Positions 24,241-32,500 are shown, counted from the stretch's first letter. The stretch: DNA of 64,000 nt from an uncultured Pseudomonadota bacterium (GCA_913055625.1 CAJXJW010000002.1:62001-126000); one strand, 5' to 3'. The notes: generated by a model from the sequence alone, not told the origin. A program made the numbers and translations.

Positions 24241-24574
24241 TACCTGTTTCCTCGCACAAAGACCGATTAGTCGACCGGCATAGTTACGCCGAAAGTAAGG
24301 GTAAAGAGTCGCCGCCCGCGTCGGCGCTGCAAAAGAAGTTGGCGAGCGTCGATTCTCGCTCGGCAACAGCATTCGCTCAAAAATTCGTCACTACATCTGC
24401 AGCATGCTACCAAAGAAATTGGTCGTGTGGTCCCACATGTGGGTCTCTGTGTGGTAGGTTTTTCAACTGTAACTCTACGGGCAGACGACCTTGCTCGCTG
24501 CAGCAGCCATACTAGGTGGATCGAGCTGCCGATGGTTCGTCCGCAATAACAACGAACAAGAAGGAGCGAAAAAG
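24241..24574. other. Divergent intergenic region with a 12-base palindrome
   Basis: These 334 bases separate the DUF2971 and MACPF genes, which are divergent. No gene is evident. A perfect palindrome CCCACATGTGGG lies at 24432-24443 and is a candidate operator. The last bases hold the AAGGAG ribosome binding site of the MACPF gene (24561-24566). Confidence 0.5.
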
Positions 24575-26233
24575 ATGCCGGATATTGAAATTGTTGAGAA
24601 TGGCGACGAATCAATCTCGCACGTTGTATTTGCCAAAGACGAGACCGTTAGTGAGAAGACCAGTTCTTATGTTGGTGCCGCATACGACACGTTGCAATCG
24701 GCGGTTGAGGGGATATATCCAGTAGACCGGTCTGTCGGACTAATTTCTGAGCATAGAACCAAAGAAGCCAGTGACGCGAGAATTTGCGTCAATAGCGAGC
24801 AACTTCGCACATTCCTCAAAATTGATGCAAGGGCTGAAGGTTCGTATGGAGCTGGCTCGGCGAAGGCTAAGGCAAGTTATTACAACGAACAAAGAAAAGA
24901 CTACCGTTCCATTGTGTTGGGGTTAAGCAGCACATACCGAACTCACGTACTCAAGCTAGCCGAAAATCGACTGGCTGACGACTATATTGCTCAGGCGCGC
25001 GGTCAGTCGGACGAAGATGTATACAAATCGTGGGGGGATCGGTTTGTTCACGAGGTGAACCTTGGCGGGGAGTTATTGATTCTGCTAAAGACCACTTTCG
25101 AAAGTGAGTTCGAGAGGGAGAGATTCGCCCTATCAATCAGCGCGAAATATGGTACGGCTAGTGGCGGAATCGACATAAGCGCAGGACGTGATCTGATAAA
25201 GACATTCCAAAAGGCCGAACTAAAGATTGAAGAGACCGGTGTTAGGCCGGGAGAAAAGAGAGACCGCGATTTTTTTCAATATGAGAATGCCAAGGGTGAA
25301 CTCATCACGGACGTTGACAAGTTATTGGACTACTTTGAATCGTTTCAGAGTCGAGTGTTTAACAGTGGCGTTGAGGAAGTAATCCTAGTAAAGACACGCC
25401 CTGTTACGCGCACATCCAACTGGTCTAACGAATTGCCGGATCTTGACCTCTCCGCGCATTTTAGTTCGATTGTTCAAATGGCACAGCACTTAGATGAACT
25501 GTCTGAGTACAGGCATACATGGAAAGAAATTAACGAACATAGCGAACGGTACATAGTTGAAGATCACCAGGCGTTGTCGGACCACTCGGCAAGTTTGCTA
25601 GGCGAGATAGAAGAAGACGAAACCAGAATTGAAAGCAACTACAAGAAATTGTTAGCGAGTCCTTTCGCCGAGCACCATCTTGAGCAGCCTGAGTTTTCGA
25701 AGTATGAAAAAACGCCGGCAAGAAAACCTGTTTCAATACCCATTATCAAGGGATGGTTCCAGCAAATAAAAAGAGATCCGGCATCCGGAAGCGGCATCTT
25801 GGAACGAAGCACCCAATATAAGGTAGCGATGGACAACCCGGGTGCTGGAAAGCATTGGATGCCCAATCACTCCGGCGGGCGCCTAGAGATCAGGAAGTTC
25901 AAAGTATGGGTTGATCCAATGCCCGCAGGACTAGGGTTAACGTTAAGAGCACTGTTCACAAATGGTCACACCATCGAAAGAGTTGCCGATCCGGATGCAG
26001 GAGTTATAGACGAGGGGGCGTTTCTGAAGGGGATTGCATTCGAGCTTGAGGGCCCTATGAGAGGCGCTTACTTTATTGAGTATCAGGGCCATGCGGGGAA
26101 CAAGTACGGTGATACTGCAATCGCTGGCAACACGCCAGCCTCAACGCTCAAAGCGGGAGAAATTGTATCCAACACATGGCAACTTGAGGGAATAAGACTT
26201 GCCATATGGCCGAAAATACCTCCGACAAAGTGA
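24575..26233 (+). CDS. MACPF/perforin-like pore-forming protein
   Basis: 552 residues from ATG 24575, which has AAGGAG 8 bases upstream. The MACPF signature (aromatic-G-x-x-[FY]-x6-G-G) is matched by WGDRFVHEVNLGG at residues 153-165. Residues about 60-330 therefore form the membrane-attack fold, preceded by a helix-rich segment and followed by a C-terminal strand-rich domain (about 430-552). There is no signal peptide, lipobox or transmembrane helix, so the protein should accumulate in the cytoplasm unless exported or released by lysis. The downstream Tae4-like amidase overlaps it by 28 bases. AT-rich codon use marks it as island cargo. The MACPF call rests on the signature and fold-like layout, not on alignment. 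Confidence 0.65.
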   Translation: MPDIEIVENGDESISHVVFAKDETVSEKTSSYVGAAYDTLQSAVEGIYPVDRSVGLISEHRTKEASDARICVNSEQLRTFLKIDARAEGSYGAGSAKAKASYYNEQRKDYRSIVLGLSSTYRTHVLKLAENRLADDYIAQARGQSDEDVYKSWGDRFVHEVNLGGELLILLKTTFESEFERERFALSISAKYGTASGGIDISAGRDLIKTFQKAELKIEETGVRPGEKRDRDFFQYENAKGELITDVDKLLDYFESFQSRVFNSGVEEVILVKTRPVTRTSNWSNELPDLDLSAHFSSIVQMAQHLDELSEYRHTWKEINEHSERYIVEDHQALSDHSASLLGEIEEDETRIESNYKKLLASPFAEHHLEQPEFSKYEKTPARKPVSIPIIKGWFQQIKRDPASGSGILERSTQYKVAMDNPGAGKHWMPNHSGGRLEIRKFKVWVDPMPAGLGLTLRALFTNGHTIERVADPDAGVIDEGAFLKGIAFELEGPMRGAYFIEYQGHAGNKYGDTAIAGNTPASTLKAGEIVSNTWQLEGIRLAIWPKIPPTK

Positions 26234-26712
26234 CAGAACGTATGCCGCGAGTGAGTTTTGAGGACCTTGTGGAGAATTACCCTAACGAGAGTCAAGCGGA
26301 GTTGTTTAGATCGCTGGGCGGCGAATGGCCGGACTTGGTGGGCAATCCGGACTTTGAGAACACCTGTGCGATTAGGATTTCCGTTGCGCATTACAGGTCG
26401 GGGAAAGCCATACCCTCTCGATACAAAGAGGCTCAAGACGGCGATGGCAATCCGATCATACTTAAGGTTCAGACGTTCAAAAGATTCCTTGTAGAGGAGT
26501 ACGGGGAGTCTGATTGGGGAATGAGCAAACCCGTTGGTGGAAGCGTCTCGATGGATGATCTTCCAAGGAGGACTGGAGTTCTGGCTTACCATGCAGATTG
26601 GGGCAACGCCACAGGGCATTTTGATCTATGGACAGGAAACTCGTTTGTAGGTACGGGGGATCTCGACGACATAAAGGATGGTTACGCCATTGAGATGTGG
26701 TTTTTTCCTTAG
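26206..26712 (+). CDS. Tae4-like peptidoglycan amidase (NlpC/P60-type toxin)
   Basis: 168 residues. The Tae4 family catalytic pattern is visible: Cys54 in FENTCAIRISVAH, His138 in ATGHFDLWTG and Asp140 beside it. Tae4 effectors cleave the peptide cross-links of Gram-negative peptidoglycan and are usually delivered by type VI secretion with a Tai4 immunity protein. Here no T6SS gene or Tai4-like gene is adjacent; instead it overlaps a MACPF gene. Two starts are possible: ATG 26206 (28-base overlap) or ATG 26242 (MPRVSFEDL, no overlap). No signal peptide. Together the pair would make membrane pores and cut the wall, an unusual combination. Confidence 0.78.
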   Translation: MAENTSDKVTERMPRVSFEDLVENYPNESQAELFRSLGGEWPDLVGNPDFENTCAIRISVAHYRSGKAIPSRYKEAQDGDGNPIILKVQTFKRFLVEEYGESDWGMSKPVGGSVSMDDLPRRTGVLAYHADWGNATGHFDLWTGNSFVGTGDLDDIKDGYAIEMWFFP

Positions 26713-26812
26713 CCGGAGTGGTGGATTGAAGGCTATTTGGCGCGCTTGCGAAGATCAGAAATCGATCGTTCAACAACCATGTTCAGTTAACGGTAGACGC
26801 CAGGGGACAATA

Positions 26813-26823
26813 TTGGGACACTC
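26813..26823 (+). promoter_or_regulatory. Right-end copy of the TTGGGACA arm-type repeat
   Basis: TTGGGACACTC matches the tandem pair at 12230-12251 at the left end. Just inside it, three GGGAAC repeats occur at about 26839-26873, while GTTCC (the complement) occurs twice at the left end. Probably integrase or excisionase binding sites. Confidence 0.4.
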
Positions 26824-26922
26824 ATTCAAGGAATCGTAGGGAACCAGAGGGAACGCTAGGGAACCCAAACGCTTTCAAATCAACGAGTTTTGCCGTGCCG
26901 CCTCAGAACTATGGGGTCGATG

Positions 26923-26973
26923 ACTGCCCTCCGAAGGCAGGGGTCACAAGTTCGAATCTTGTCGGGCGCGCCA
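26923..26973 (+). repeat. attR: 3' part of a tRNA-Arg
   Basis: Matches tRNA-Arg 12123-12173 except for two T-stem positions, 26949 (A for G) and 26959 (T for C). The two positions pair with each other, so the helix is kept (ACAAG/CTTGT instead of ACAGG/CCTGT). It is followed directly by the terminator hairpin that one expects after a tRNA gene and that is missing at the left end. Confidence 0.85.
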
Positions 26974-27016
26974 TACAAACAAATAGAGCCCCCTCGCGGG
27001 GCTCTATTTGTTTGTA
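26974..27016. terminator. Rho-independent-type terminator, first copy
   Basis: A 19-bp perfect stem (26974-26992 with 26998-27016) and a 5-base loop. The right arm ends in a T-rich segment (CTATTTGTTTG) and the left arm begins A-rich, so it can act in both directions. It follows the attR tRNA 3' end and was probably the terminator of the original tRNA gene. Confidence 0.75.
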
Positions 27017-27138
27017 CGGGTGTGTCGCATCAAGATCGGGCTTTGTTCGATCCGAGCGCGACCGCAGGTCGCGCGACAGGCGTCGCCGCAGGCGACGAGG
27101 CGGCGGAGCCGCCGTCCAATCTTGTCGGGCGCGCCATA

Positions 27139-27176
27139 CAAACAAATAGAGCCCCTCGCGGGGCTCTATTTGTTTG
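27139..27176. terminator. Rho-independent-type terminator, second copy
   Basis: A 17-bp stem (27139-27155 with 27160-27176) with a TCGC loop. Nearly identical to the hairpin at 26974-27016 and placed identically after a tRNA 3'-end copy. Confidence 0.7.
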
Positions 27177-27327
27177 AACTGGTGTGTCGCATCAAGATCG
27201 AAGTTTGTTCGACAAATCGCGCCAGCGATTTGGACGCCCGCAGGGCGCCCCGCAGGGGGCGAAACAGCCCTGAGGCTGTTTCGATCAATCTTGTCGGGCG
27301 CGCCATTTTTCGTTATAGAATCTAGCG

Positions 27328-27498
27328 ATGTCGGAAGCAGCATCCAAAGTATCGTCAGGCGAAAAGCACGACAGGTCGCTAATCGAGTGGTTTGCGTCAC
27401 TCACGCCTGAGCAGCGCCTGGCCGAGCTGGAATCCAGGGTTGGCTTCTTCGAGTCTTTGCGATCGGTCAATGAAACCCAGCTTTCGCGAGATACTTGA
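27328..27498 (+). CDS. Small protein paired with a nucleotidyltransferase
   Basis: 56 residues: opening MSEAASKVSSGEKHDRSL, then IEWFASLTPEQRLAELESRVGFF. Its 3' end overlaps the nucleotidyltransferase start by 29 bases, a layout seen in toxin-antitoxin-like pairs with a short first gene and a MNT-fold second gene. Mostly helical and charged. It lies about 20 bases after the last tRNA 3'-end repeat. I do not recognise a named family; an antitoxin role is inferred from position only. Confidence 0.55.
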   Translation: MSEAASKVSSGEKHDRSLIEWFASLTPEQRLAELESRVGFFESLRSVNETQLSRDT

Positions 27499-27952
27499 GC
27501 TTCTCAACCGGCACGAAGTCGAATATATCGTCGTCGGAGGCGTAGCCGCAGTTCTTCGGGGTGCCCCTGTCACAACCTTCGATCTGGACGCGCTGATTCG
27601 GATTACCGAGGAAAACGTAAGACGCATCTCCGACGCCCTGGAAGAACTCGATGCCCGCTATCGTGAGCATCAATCTGTAGTCAAGCCCACAAGAGAGGAT
27701 ATTCTGGCAGGCGGACACCTGTTGCTTCTGACATGGGCAGGACCGCTGGACCTGCTGGGCTTCATTGGTGATAAACTGCGATACGAAGATCTGTTTGAAA
27801 GCTCATCCGAAGTGCCCATGACTGTCGGTTCAATGCGTGTCTTGGAGCTGGAAGAATTGATCCGACAGAAGAAACTGGCAGACAGGCCGAAAGACAGGGC
27901 AATGCTCGAATTACTGGAAGAGGCCCTGCGTCACCAGCTGCGGGACAACTGA
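27470..27952 (+). CDS. MNT-fold nucleotidyltransferase (AbiEii/DUF6036-like)
   Basis: 160 residues. The N-terminus FREILELLNRHEVEYIVVGGVAAVLRGAPVTTFDLDALIR contains the GG and D-x-D motifs of the minimal nucleotidyltransferase fold (residues about 20-42). The usual GS is replaced by GGVAAVLRG, as in AbiEii/DUF6036-type proteins. The C-terminus is helical with ELEELIRQKKLADRPKDRAMLELLEEAL. Related proteins serve as toxins that modify RNA or proteins. I start at ATG 27470; a longer frame from 27392 runs through the preceding small gene. Confidence 0.78.
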   Translation: MKPSFREILELLNRHEVEYIVVGGVAAVLRGAPVTTFDLDALIRITEENVRRISDALEELDARYREHQSVVKPTREDILAGGHLLLLTWAGPLDLLGFIGDKLRYEDLFESSSEVPMTVGSMRVLELEELIRQKKLADRPKDRAMLELLEEALRHQLRDN

Positions 27953-27960
27953 ACGCTGTT

Positions 27961-28002
27961 CTCCGAAGGCAGGGGTCACAGGTTCGAATCCTGTCGGGCG
28001 CG
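27961..28002 (+). repeat. Third att copy of the tRNA-Arg 3' part
   Basis: 42 bases identical to 12129-12170, including the ACAGG/CCTGT T-stem of the intact tRNA and not the altered attR version. It lies immediately after the nucleotidyltransferase stop, and high-GC chromosomal sequence resumes after it. It probably marks the outer right boundary of a composite insertion. Confidence 0.85.
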
Positions 28003-28044
28003 TTGTCCTCTTTGCGAGGGCCGGGCAGTGGTAGAGTCTCGGCC

Positions 28045-28818
28045 ATGGAGGGGGAAAGCAACAGGGCAGCCGTCCGGGAGCGAAGTCACCGCGTCCGGCG
28101 CGCAGTGCATTCGGCGGCGTGGCCAGCGGTGTTGCTCTTCGTGTGCACGGTATCCGTGGCGGAGCCGCCGGGGAAATCGCCTGCCAGGTTTCTTCCGGAT
28201 GCAGAGTCGCTCGAGGCGAACATCGTCTTTCCGCCTTTGTCGGGTGACTTTGCCGTATGGATTAACTGCACAGCTATCGTCCTGGCGGCCGGCAAAATGC
28301 GCGGCAACTGGTGTTTCGCCGACGGGGAAAACAGCGCCTGGTTCAAGAACGCGATCCACACTGCGGTGCGCGAACTTCGGCTGCAGCCGGCTATCGTCAA
28401 CGGCAAGCCGGTCCCCGCGAGAATGAATTACCGGGTCCTGTTCCTGAGCGCGGGAGACGCCAGGGACGTTCGCGTCTTTCAGAACTGGGGCTACGATGTG
28501 CCACGTTTCGGCGACCACTATCTCGGACCCCAGCGGTATAGCGCCATGCGAGAGTACCCGTCGAGCTGCGTTGGAACCGTACGTACCATCGTCGCCCGCG
28601 TCACCGTCACAGTCGATGTCGCGGGACGTCCTGGTGAGGAAGCGCAAGTCGATTTCGCAGAAGAATCCGCTTCGAACGGAAGCTGTACCCGCGCATTGCA
28701 GCGGCTGCACCGCAACGCGAAGTACATCCCCGCGGAGCGCGATGGGACTCCGGTCGAGGCAATGTACACCGAGTTGTGGGGAGACTACGGGCGGATAGCG
28801 CTGGCACCTGGCGGATGA
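28045..28818 (+). CDS. Secreted protein with a TonB-C-like segment, unknown function
   Basis: 257 residues from ATG 28045. A signal peptide with a long basic n-region (RERSHRVRRAVHSAAWPAVLLFVCTVSVAEP) precedes a Cys-containing domain. Residues about 105-135 (WFKNAIHTAVRELRLQPAIVNGKPVPARMNY) resemble the C-terminal domain of TonB-like transducers (…P..xNGKPV…). Four cysteines remain in the mature part and could form disulphides. The gene is the first after the composite island and stands alone. Function not assignable. Confidence 0.6.
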   Translation: MEGESNRAAVRERSHRVRRAVHSAAWPAVLLFVCTVSVAEPPGKSPARFLPDAESLEANIVFPPLSGDFAVWINCTAIVLAAGKMRGNWCFADGENSAWFKNAIHTAVRELRLQPAIVNGKPVPARMNYRVLFLSAGDARDVRVFQNWGYDVPRFGDHYLGPQRYSAMREYPSSCVGTVRTIVARVTVTVDVAGRPGEEAQVDFAEESASNGSCTRALQRLHRNAKYIPAERDGTPVEAMYTELWGDYGRIALAPGG

Positions 28819-28933
28819 GTGCCGGTGGCATCAGGCCCGCTCCGAGCATCAATGCGATCGTGTGTATCGTGCCGGCTGCGGAGCGGCTGGTAATCTCCGG
28901 ATACGGCCGTCGGCCGGCCGAATAATGTGGGCG

Positions 28934-28992
28934 CTACGTATCATCCCTCCGTAGCAGCGCGCATTAGATGATCCGAGCTGACGCGCTACAGT
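28934..28992 (+). promoter_or_regulatory. Promoter with TACGTA-type boxes
   Basis: CTACGTAT at 28934-28941 and CCGTAGCAGCG ending at 28959 are placed exactly as the two boxes at 29457 and 29470, with GTAGCAGCG 17 bases after the first box start in both. A -10-like TACAGT lies at 28987-28992, 53 bases from the first box, the same offset as upstream of the kinase gene. Probable target of the FixJ-type regulator at 35530. Confidence 0.55.
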
Positions 28993-29021
28993 TCAGGGCT
29001 TTCGAACAAGGGTCCTGGCAA

Positions 29022-29402
29022 ATGGTCGGCGAAAGCAAGAAGACGGCGCTGTTCGCGGAAAGTACGCTGGAGTCCACTTCGGCGTGCCTGGTCACGATGG
29101 TCCAGGGGAATGTTGTCGCGTTGACCGTGGCGCACCTCGGGGTTGCTTTGGAAACAGGGCTCATCGCCGGTGCTGCCGCCACTACGTTGTCGCTTTTCTC
29201 CGGACACCTGTCGCGACGGCTCGGCGCTATCGTGCTCGGCATGGCGACGACAATTGCCGACTTCTTCATCCACTCCGGTCCGTTCTGGGCGGTCGCCGCC
29301 GAGGCGGTAGTCACCGGTTCCGTTGCAAGTCTGCTCTGGTTCCTTGTCACCCTGTTGCTGAGACGACGCTCATCGGACACCATTCGCGTGGACTCGTCGT
29401 AG
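29022..29402 (+). CDS. Small membrane protein under the TACGTA promoter
   Basis: 126 residues from ATG 29022. An in-frame ATG at 28968 lies upstream of the predicted -10 (28987-28992) and so cannot be in the transcript, which decides the start. The protein has about three hydrophobic helices (CLVTMVQGNVVALTVAHLGVALETGLIAGAAATTLSL, LGAIVLGMATTIADFFI and AVVTGSVASLLWFLVTLLL), ending in a basic/charged tail. Family not recognised. It stands just upstream of the kinase gene and shares its promoter architecture. Confidence 0.6.
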   Translation: MVGESKKTALFAESTLESTSACLVTMVQGNVVALTVAHLGVALETGLIAGAAATTLSLFSGHLSRRLGAIVLGMATTIADFFIHSGPFWAVAAEAVVTGSVASLLWFLVTLLLRRRSSDTIRVDSS

Positions 29403-29456
29403 CATACCGGCTGGACACGACGACCAGCGCGGTCCCCGCCATGCTACTTTCGGTTT

Positions 29457-29515
29457 CTACGTAGTTTCTCTACGTAGCAGCGTGTGCCGCGGCTCGGCGC
29501 CGAAAGCGCTATAGT
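29457..29515 (+). promoter_or_regulatory. Promoter of the kinase gene with two CTACGTAG boxes
   Basis: Two CTACGTAG palindromes (29457-29464, 29470-29477), 13 bases apart, precede a TATAGT -10 (29510-29515). No good -35 is visible, suggesting activator dependence. The boxes would be centred near -48 and -61. They resemble the FixJ-type site GTAMGTAG. Confidence 0.6.
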
Positions 29516-29554
29516 CTCCACCCTGAATGGCCAGAGTACACGCGGTAGCAAGGC

Positions 29555-32500
29555 GTGATTCCAGGATATTCGATAGGCAAACCGATCAGGCAGGATGACG
29601 ATTGGCAGTTGCTGCGCGGCGTGCGCACCAGGGACAATCTACCTGTATTGATCAAGGCTGCGCGATCACAGCCGCCCAGGCCCGGTCTCTCCGCGCAGCT
29701 CGAATCGGAGTTCGGAACGCTTCAGAGCCTCCGCATTCCCGGCGTACTGAAGGCACATGATCTGCTGCTTGGCGTCGAAGCAGCCGCGATGGTTCTCGAA
29801 GACCCCGGTGGACAACTCCTTAGTGCCTCGCTGGCGTCCGGCCGGTTCGGTATCGGAGAATTCCTCCGCACCGCGGTCCAGATGGCGGGCGTTATCGCGG
29901 ATCTTCACAAGCGAGAGATTGTCCACACTCAGCTGCGACCGGATGTATTCATTCTGGCTGCCAACAGCGACAGCGTGTGGGTTTCGGGGCTCGAGCATGC
30001 ACGCCCTTCCACCGCCGCCAGGAACGTCGATGGCTCGGTTACCGATGCCGGCCGCGTGTACCTGGCACCGGAGCAAACCGGCCGTATCGATGCGAGCGTT
30101 GATGTCCGGACCGACCTGTATCTTCTCGGCCTCATCTTTTACGAGATGTTGACGGGGAGGCGTCCGTTCATCTCTGACGACCCGCTCGAACTGATTCACT
30201 GCCAACTGGCTCGCGTACCGAAGAGTCCATCGGAGCTGGACCCGGAGATTCCCGATCCGCTGTCGGACATCGTCATGCGGCTACTGCGAAAGCGGGCTGA
30301 CGAACGATACCTCAGTGCAAGGGGATTGCTGGCCGACTTGCATGAGTGCCGTGCCCAGTTTCGGAGAACCGGCGCTATCGGCGAGCTGACCATTGCCAGT
30401 CACGACCGGCCGGAGCAGTTCAACATTCCCGAAAGGCTGTACGGCCGGGAGCAGGAGAGCAACCTGCTGCTGCAGGCATTCAGGGCTTCGCGCGACCGAG
30501 GACCCGGGCTCGTGCTAGTCGCCGGATACTCCGGTGTTGGAAAGACTTCGCTAATCCGCCGGATACGGGAGCCCGTCGCAAGCCAGCGCGGCTACTTCGT
30601 TTGCGGCAAGTATGACCAGCTGGAACGCTCGAATCCGTACAGTGCGATCCTCCAGGCCTTTCTAGAGCTGGTTCGCCAGATCTTGACGGAGCCCGACACG
30701 GAAATTCAGTTGTGGCGCGATCGAATACTGGAGGCACTTGGCGTCAATGCGCAGGTGGTGATCGAGGTCATTCCTGAGCTCGAACTGATCCTGGGAGCGC
30801 AACCGGCCGTTCCGGAGCTCAAGCCGGTCGAGGCGCAGAACCGGTTCAACTTCTACTTTCAGAAATTCATCGGTGCCTTGGCCAGGCCCGAGCGCCCCCT
30901 CGTCCTGTTCCTGGATGATCTGCAATGGGCCAGCGTCGCCAGTATCCGGTTGCTGCAGAGCTGGGTCACCGGCACCCGGGTTGCCGGGCTCCTGGTGATC
31001 GGCGCGTACCGTGACAACGAAGTTGATGCAAAACATCCGCTGACTGCCGTTATTCGCGAACTACGCGAGAGTGGTGACGTGCAGGATGAGATCACGCTTC
31101 AGCCGCTCGACATCGACAGCATTGGCAGCATCGTGCGGGATACGGTAATGAGGCCTGTCGGCGACTGCCTGCCACTTGCCAGGAGCATCCACACCAAGAC
31201 CGATGGCAATCCCTTCTTTGCGCGAGCGTTCCTTCGTACATTGTATGAAGAAGGCATCCTCACTCTTGGTGAGGGCTCCGGATGGTGTTGGGATATCGAG
31301 GCTGTCAACTCGCTTCGCGCGGCGGAGAATGTCGTCGAGCTGATGGCGCACACGATCGAACAGCTCCCGGAGCCCACGCGCGACGTTCTCAAGGTCGCGG
31401 CATGCATTGGCGGGAAAATCGAGCCGCGCACCCTGTCCACGGCGTATGGGAGGGACATTGAGGAGACGCTGCGAGTTCTCGACCCGGCGATGGAGCGCAA
31501 CCTCATTGAGCGGCGACGCGACGGTACCCTGTCGTTCTATCACGACCGAGTGCAGGAGGCCGCCTATGGGCTGATTCATGATGAGGATCGCGCTCCTCTC
31601 CACTACCAGATCGGCACGCTCCTCAAGACACATGCGAATGATGATGAGCTCGAGGAGCTCCTGTTCGAGGTCGTCAACCACCTGAATCTCGGCGAGCCTC
31701 TGATCTCGGGCGCGGCTGAGCGACGGGAACTGGCCGCGCTCGGCCTGCGAGCCGGGCTCAAGGCAAAGCTGTCAACGGCGTACGGTTCTGCCTATGACTA
31801 CTTCACTACCGGTGTGTCGCTGCTAAGCGAAGATGCCTGGGAAAGCGACTACGATCTCGCCTTCGACCTGCACAGGGAGCAGGCGGAGTGTGCGTACCTC
31901 TGTGGTGAGTTCGAACAAGCAGAGGCCGGATTCAGCCAGCTGATGGAACGGGCTCGTAGCAATCGAGACAAGGGGGTGATCTACAACCTGCGCATGGTCC
32001 AGTACGAGAACATGTCCCGGTTTCCCGAGGCGGCGGCGCTGGGCCTGGATGCCGTCGCCTTGTTCGGTATTCGCTTTCCGGTCGCCGAAGAGGAGAAGCT
32101 CGAGCGGGTCGACCGGGAAATCGAGTTGATTCAGCAGATGCTCGGAGGTCGCAGTGTATCTGCGCTCGCAGAGATGCAAAGCATGCGAGATGCCGATGTC
32201 CGGATACTCATGAAGCTGCTGATGACGATGTGGGCACCGAACTACATCTCGGGCGACATTCCTATGACAATGCTGATTGCGGCCAGCATGGTCAGGTTGT
32301 CGCTGCAGCACGGCAACACCAGTGAATCCGCATACGGGTACATCACGCACGGCATTAACGTGGCTGCACGAACAGGGGACTATGCCAGGGCCTACGAGTT
32401 CGGGCGATTGGCGTTGCGGGTCAACGAGGAGCTCGAAGACCTGACAGCCAGGGCGAAAGTGAACCATATGTTCAGTTGCTACATCGCCTTGTGGCGTCGC

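Larger units (their letters stand above)
12123..26973. mobile_element. Integrative genomic island in tRNA-Arg(CCG)
   Basis: The island is bounded by direct repeats of the tRNA 3' end, begins with a tyrosine integrase, and carries an excisionase-like gene, a coupling-type ATPase and cargo. Its bases are visibly AT-richer than the flanks. Cargo includes a STAND NTPase/nuclease pair, a structured non-coding region, DUF4238 and DUF2971 proteins, and a MACPF/Tae4-like pair. No relaxase or secretion-channel genes are visible. If self-mobile, it must borrow transfer functions. A third att copy at 27961-28002 suggests a larger composite of about 15.9 kb. Confidence 0.85.
26955..27305. repeat. Tandem repeats: tRNA 3' end, terminator and variable hairpins
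   Basis: The 19-base tRNA end AATCTTGTCGGGCGCGCCA occurs at 26955-26973, 27118-27136 and 27287-27305 (periods 163 and 169). The first two copies are followed by the same terminator and then by GGTGTGTCGCATCAAGATCG and TTTGTTCGA. The rest of each unit is a different cluster of short hairpins: GCGCGACC-GCA-GGTCGCGC, GTCGCC-GCA-GGCGAC and GGCGGC-GGA-GCCGCC in unit one; AAATCGC/GCGATTT, CGCCCC/GGGGCG and AAACAGCC-CTGA-GGCTGTTT in unit two. Not coding, and not a CRISPR (units are too few and the spacers are palindromic). Confidence 0.7.

Noticed and set aside
26206-26712. A type VI secretion locus
   Set aside because: Only the Tae4-like amidase resembles a T6SS effector; no T6SS structural, VgrG, PAAR or immunity genes are present.
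26923-26973. A second complete tRNA-Arg gene
   Set aside because: The acceptor 5' strand and D-arm are absent; only the 3' part is present, as in an att site.
26955-27305. CRISPR array
   Set aside because: Only three copies of a 19-base tRNA end, with long spacers made of palindromes and a terminator; no cas genes.
28968-29021. ATG 28968 as start of the small membrane protein
   Set aside because: It lies upstream of the predicted -10 (28987-28992), so would not be in the transcript; ATG 29022 is preferred.
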